Shown piece after piece: positions 61,227 to 64,000 of a stretch of 64,000 nt of DNA. Within the stretch, counting starts at the first letter, position 1; every line of letters starts with the position of its first letter. The DNA comes from Amyelois transitella. Its lineage: Eukaryota; Arthropoda; Insecta; Lepidoptera; Pyralidae. Under the pieces are notes generated by a model that worked only from the letters and a program-made list of their open reading frames with translations, ran no database searches and was not told the DNA's origin. The stretch spans positions 10,788,001-10,852,000 of the forward strand of contig NC_083536.1 of NCBI RefSeq assembly GCF_032362555.1, in the 5' to 3' direction. A program made the translations under genes and the position numbers.

Positions 61227-62627
61227 TTGCTCGCACCCCGCGCCCGCCCAACTAGCCGCCCGCCCGCCCAACCAGGCGCCCGCCCAAGCAGCCGCCCGCC
61301 CGCCCAGGGGCCCGCCCAGGCGTCCGCCCAGACGTCCGCCCAACGCACGCCGCCCTCGCTGGACGCTCCCGCGGTGTCATTCACCCGGGTAGCGGCAAGC
61401 GCCGGAGCTCCCTTGCCACAACGGAAGGGGGCACAACGGGGAGCGGTGCCCCACGACCCGCCCACCACCTCAGCACCCGCTGCCTCCACTTCGACCACAG
61501 CTGCGGCCTCCTCCGCGACTGCAGCCCTCGCAGCCAACACCACCGTCACCGCCACCGCCGCCGCCGCCGCCGCCTCAGCCGCCCCGCCGACGGCATAAGC
61601 GCCCTGGGAGCCGCGCTACCCGCGGATCTGCGTGGACCACCTGCCCAACTGGGTGGTCCACTTTAGAGAAATAAGCCGGCTGCTGGGACGCTCGCCGGCC
61701 GCCGTCGCGCGCGGAAGAGGCGTGCACTTTACCCCGAAAGACGGCAACGAGTACCGAATCGTCCAGCGATACATAAACACGCTGGACGTGCAGTGGCACT
61801 CATACTCGTTGCCGTCGGACCGCCCCCTAAAGGTCATCCGCGGGCTGCCGCCCGACACGGAGGAGGCAGCACTTAAAGAAGACCTTGAAGGAAAAGGATT
61901 CTCCGTGGAAGCCATTAAAGCCATCCGGGGCAGGGAAGATCGCCCCGAATGTGTCTTCTTCACCCTCCTGGCTAGAACACCAAATTGCCAGGAGGTCTTC
62001 GCTATCAAGGAGCTCCTACATTGGCCGACCCTGAAGGTAGAGGCGTGGAGGGAAAAACAAGGACCCGCCCAGTGCCACCGGTGCTAGTTGTTCCGACACT
62101 CGTCGGTCAATTGCCACCGGTCAACAGTCTGCGTGCGCTGCGGTGGGCCCCACAAGGCCACAGACTGTGAGCGACCTCTGGACCAGCCTGCCACCTGCGC
62201 CAACTGCGGTGGACCGCACCCGGCCAATCATTCTTCCTGCCCGGTGTTGCGGCGCGAGGCCAGGAATAGGCGAGCTGGCCCGGTTGCTCGCAGCGGAACC
62301 GCCCCCACGCCTCAGAACACCACGACCGAGGCAGCGGAGGCCTTCTTCTCTCCGCCGTCTTCTTTCTCTTCTTCTTCGGGAGCAGAGCTCCCGAAGAAGA
62401 AGAGAAAGAAGAAGAAGAACGCCGCCGCCGTGAGCTCTGCCCCCGTGGCGGAGGAAGAAGCGGCTGCATCTGTGCCGACTCCCCCGGCACCGCAACCCGT
62501 TCCCGCGCCTGCCTGCGCCGATCCCACCGGAGCATTTCTACGCGCTGGTGCAGTCGGTGCAGCAGATGCAGGCACTGCTGGCCGCCCTCGTCCCCGCGGC
62601 CCCCCTCAGAGGCGTACCCACCCCTAA
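61227..62627 (+). pseudogene. Jockey-like ORF1, two nonsense codons
   Basis: One continuous frame, with TAA at 61596-61598 and TAG at 62085-62087 as its only internal breaks. An Ala/Pro-rich low-complexity start (61227-61595) is followed by a Pre-C2HC-type gag core (DHLPNWVVHFREISRLLG; PLKVIRGLPPDTEEAALKED; VFFTLLARTPNCQEVFAIK), then zinc knuckles: CHRC directly before the TAG, then CVRCGGPHKATDC and CANCGGPHPANHSSC. The tail is Lys/Ser-rich (KKKRKKKKN) and likely nuclear-localising. No ATG at the visible start, so the beginning is unclear. Role: RNA packaging. Confidence 0.8.
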
Positions 62628-62636
62628 CCTCTAATT

Positions 62637-63335
62637 ATGGATGGTACGTCTCTGAGGATTGTATATTGGAACGCGGAATCGCTCCGGAGGAAGAAACACT
62701 TGCTGGCCAACTTCCTCCGGGAGCAGCGCATCGATGTTCTCCTCGTCAGCGAGACTCACCTGCGGGATGACCAAAAGTTTGGCATCCCCAATTACATCGC
62801 CTACCGGAAGGACGAGAAGAGCCCGGTCAGTGGACATGCCTACCGGGGACTTGCAGTGTTGGTGAAGCGCAACATCATTCACCATGTGGAGTTCCAGACG
62901 ATGTACGCCCTCGGCGTGCTCGTCAGCGTTGCCGGCCGCGAGCTGCGGCTGTTTGCCACGTACATACCGCCAGGGGCCAAGCTCGACAACAACGAGCTTT
63001 GGTCCCTCATGAACACCACCACGCCAACGCTTGTGGCTGGCGACTTCAACGCCAAGCACACAGCCTGGAACTCCACGAGGGTCAACCAAAGCGGAAGACG
63101 CCTTCTTCAGGCCGCTGTGGACCACGACTTCGAGCTGTTGGGGCCCGACGAACCCACCCACACCGACACGATGGGAGGCTCCGACATCATCGACATCGTA
63201 GCCCACAGAGGGCTGACCGCGCTGCCAACACTGCACGTCTACCCGGACCTGCCGTCAGATCACCGGCCGGTTCTTCTCATCCTCCGGGACCTTCCGGCGA
63301 GGGTCACGCTGCCGAGGAGAACATCCAAGATAAAC
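62637..63335 (+). pseudogene. Jockey-like ORF2, endonuclease domain only
   Basis: Starts MDGTSLRIVYWNAESLRRK and reads on with VLLVSETHLRDDQ (Glu), GLAVLVKRNI, LFATYIPPG, LVAGDFNAKHTAWNS (GDFNAKH is strongly Jockey-like), DIIDIVAHRG and PSDHRPVLL (final Asp-His). It ends at 63335 with a stop supplied by the next element; the reverse transcriptase is missing. The open part has no internal break. Confidence 0.88.
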
Positions 63336-63601
63336 TAATAATAATAAATTCGTTTAATAATAAATTCGTTTATTCAGTAAATACACGTTTACAATGCATG
63401 TCGTTGAGGCCTTCTAGTAGGCATAGCAATACCTGTGTCAGAACACCTCGCTCTTCCATAACATAAAAATAATAATAATGTGTTTTACTGATACAATGCA
63501 AGAGTATATATCTAAACTAAATTATAGGGTAATAACAAAATAAAATGTTTTTGTGTGTGTTTTTGTACGTGTCTGTTTATGAATGTCTTGTTGTACTGCT
63601 T
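63336..63601 (-). mobile_element. 3' UTR of the LINE at the right edge
   Basis: The 3' end on the minus strand carries ATTCGTT/AATAATAAA repeats (63338-63372 in plus coordinates) abutting the GC-rich LINE. No gene. Confidence 0.65.
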
Positions 63602-64000
63602 TTAATTTAAACGATGAAAGAGGTTCTCAACCTCATCATATGTAAGTTTCTTGAGCCAGTCTGTCAACATGATTTTACATTCTTGTTTTGATTTAAAGTA
63701 TATTGGTATTTTTCTATTAACAATATTATAAAGATAAGCACTTTGTGAGTTATATTGTCTTCTTGCTGTAGTTGTTTTAGTTATACTTGTAGGTAAATTA
63801 GGTTTTTTTCTTCTAGTAGTTGCGACATTAGGGTCAATCACTAGGGAGTTATGTAGTTTTAATATCGTGAGTAGTATATACAATTTTCGAATCGATAAAA
63901 GTTCGCATTCTTGGTATAATACATTCGTAGGAAAACGGAATTCTTTAAAAAATGCAGTCTTCAACAGAGCACGCTGCGTTCTTTCGAGTTGTAAGAGCTT
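63602..64000 (-). CDS. LINE ORF2 C-terminal part, runs off the window
   Basis: Open to the window edge on the minus strand. It reads KLLQLERTQRALLKTAFF at the edge, FRFPTNVLYQECELLSIRKL, and ends EVENLFHRLN. The same blocks occur at the end of the intact ORF2 at 52591-55578 (LERAQRALLKVI, YRFPTETLYTLSDVL, EVESLLSRFN), so this is a related family, clearly diverged. Whether the rest is intact cannot be seen. Confidence 0.85.
   Translation of the reverse strand, partial: KLLQLERTQRALLKTAFFKEFRFPTNVLYQECELLSIRKLYILLTILKLHNSLVIDPNVATTRRKKPNLPTSITKTTTARRQYNSQSAYLYNIVNRKIPIYFKSKQECKIMLTDWLKKLTYDEVENLFHRLN

Larger units (their letters stand above)
60958..63335 (+). mobile_element. GC-rich Jockey-like LINE, truncated
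   Basis: Clearly different composition from its surroundings (many CG-rich codons at 61140-63330). ORF1 with gag-like and zinc-knuckle domains is followed, nine bases later, by ORF2 endonuclease. Interrupted at 63335 by the minus-strand LINE that ends the window. The 5' UTR (60958-61226) is not coding. Confidence 0.8.

Noticed and set aside
61025..61555. 176-codon Ala/Gly/Trp-rich frame on the minus strand
   Set aside because: Antisense of the GC-rich, proline/alanine-coding start of the Jockey-like ORF1.
1..64000. tRNA, rRNA, CRISPR array or bacterial operon features
   Set aside because: None seen on either strand; the tandem repeats present have transposon explanations and spacing unlike CRISPR.

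Overview
This window looks like a stretch of insect, most probably lepidopteran, nuclear DNA built almost entirely from mobile elements. I found no credible single-copy host gene. The lepidopteran reading rests on several short Helitron termini of the type common in butterfly and moth DNA (a GC-rich hairpin followed by CTAG), LINE ORF1 proteins with a baculovirus-FP-like domain, mariner and piggyBac copies, and the overall AT-rich composition. Naming the order is an inference; the elements themselves are read directly from the sequence.

Layout. 1-3970: tails and pieces of three LINEs plus a broken mariner (1257-2578). 3977-32271: one old CR1-like LINE cut into five exact pieces by four separate insertions. 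These are a DIRS-like tyrosine-recombinase retrotransposon (4995-12966), an RTE-like LINE (13596-16867), a complete BEL/Pao element with apparently identical LTRs (17274-23918) and a complete Ty3/gypsy element on the minus strand (25239-31915). Two guests carry their own guests: a 3-kb DDE transposon (Sola-like by its 4-bp target duplication) sits inside the left inverted repeat of the DIRS element, and an intact mariner (30561-31881) sits inside the 5' LTR of the gypsy element. Target-site duplications or recoverable empty sites support almost every junction.

32279-38440: a decayed gypsy pol split by a minus-strand LINE (33869-37838). 38455-40782: Helitron-type short elements, including a near-perfect 580-bp inverted repeat around a chimeric spacer. 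40783-43585: a LINE with an intact FP-like ORF1, a broken ORF2 and a stray FP-domain fragment. 44315-58864: an autonomous Helitron remnant (Rep/helicase, 3' hairpin and CTAG end) split by a minus-strand LINE with two intact ORFs (55892-56827 and 52591-55578). The 3' UTR of that LINE is in turn split by a 6.9-kb piggyBac element with TTAA ends and a four-exon transposase gene. 58865-64000: three more LINE fragments, one GC-rich and Jockey-like.

Working capacity. Coding regions that look intact are the BEL polyprotein, the gypsy gag and pol, the second mariner transposase, the piggyBac transposase (after splicing), the FP-LINE ORF1 and ORF2, the DIRS tyrosine recombinase and the ORF1 at 40852-41595. 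The most unusual signals are a possible structured RNA module shared by the CR1-like LINE 3' UTR and the 278-bp tandem repeats downstream of the piggyBac transposase (compensatory base changes and a pseudoknot-compatible order of stems), the complete inverted-repeat plus internal-complementary-region architecture of the DIRS element, and a repeated 10-bp motif near both ends of the DDE transposon.
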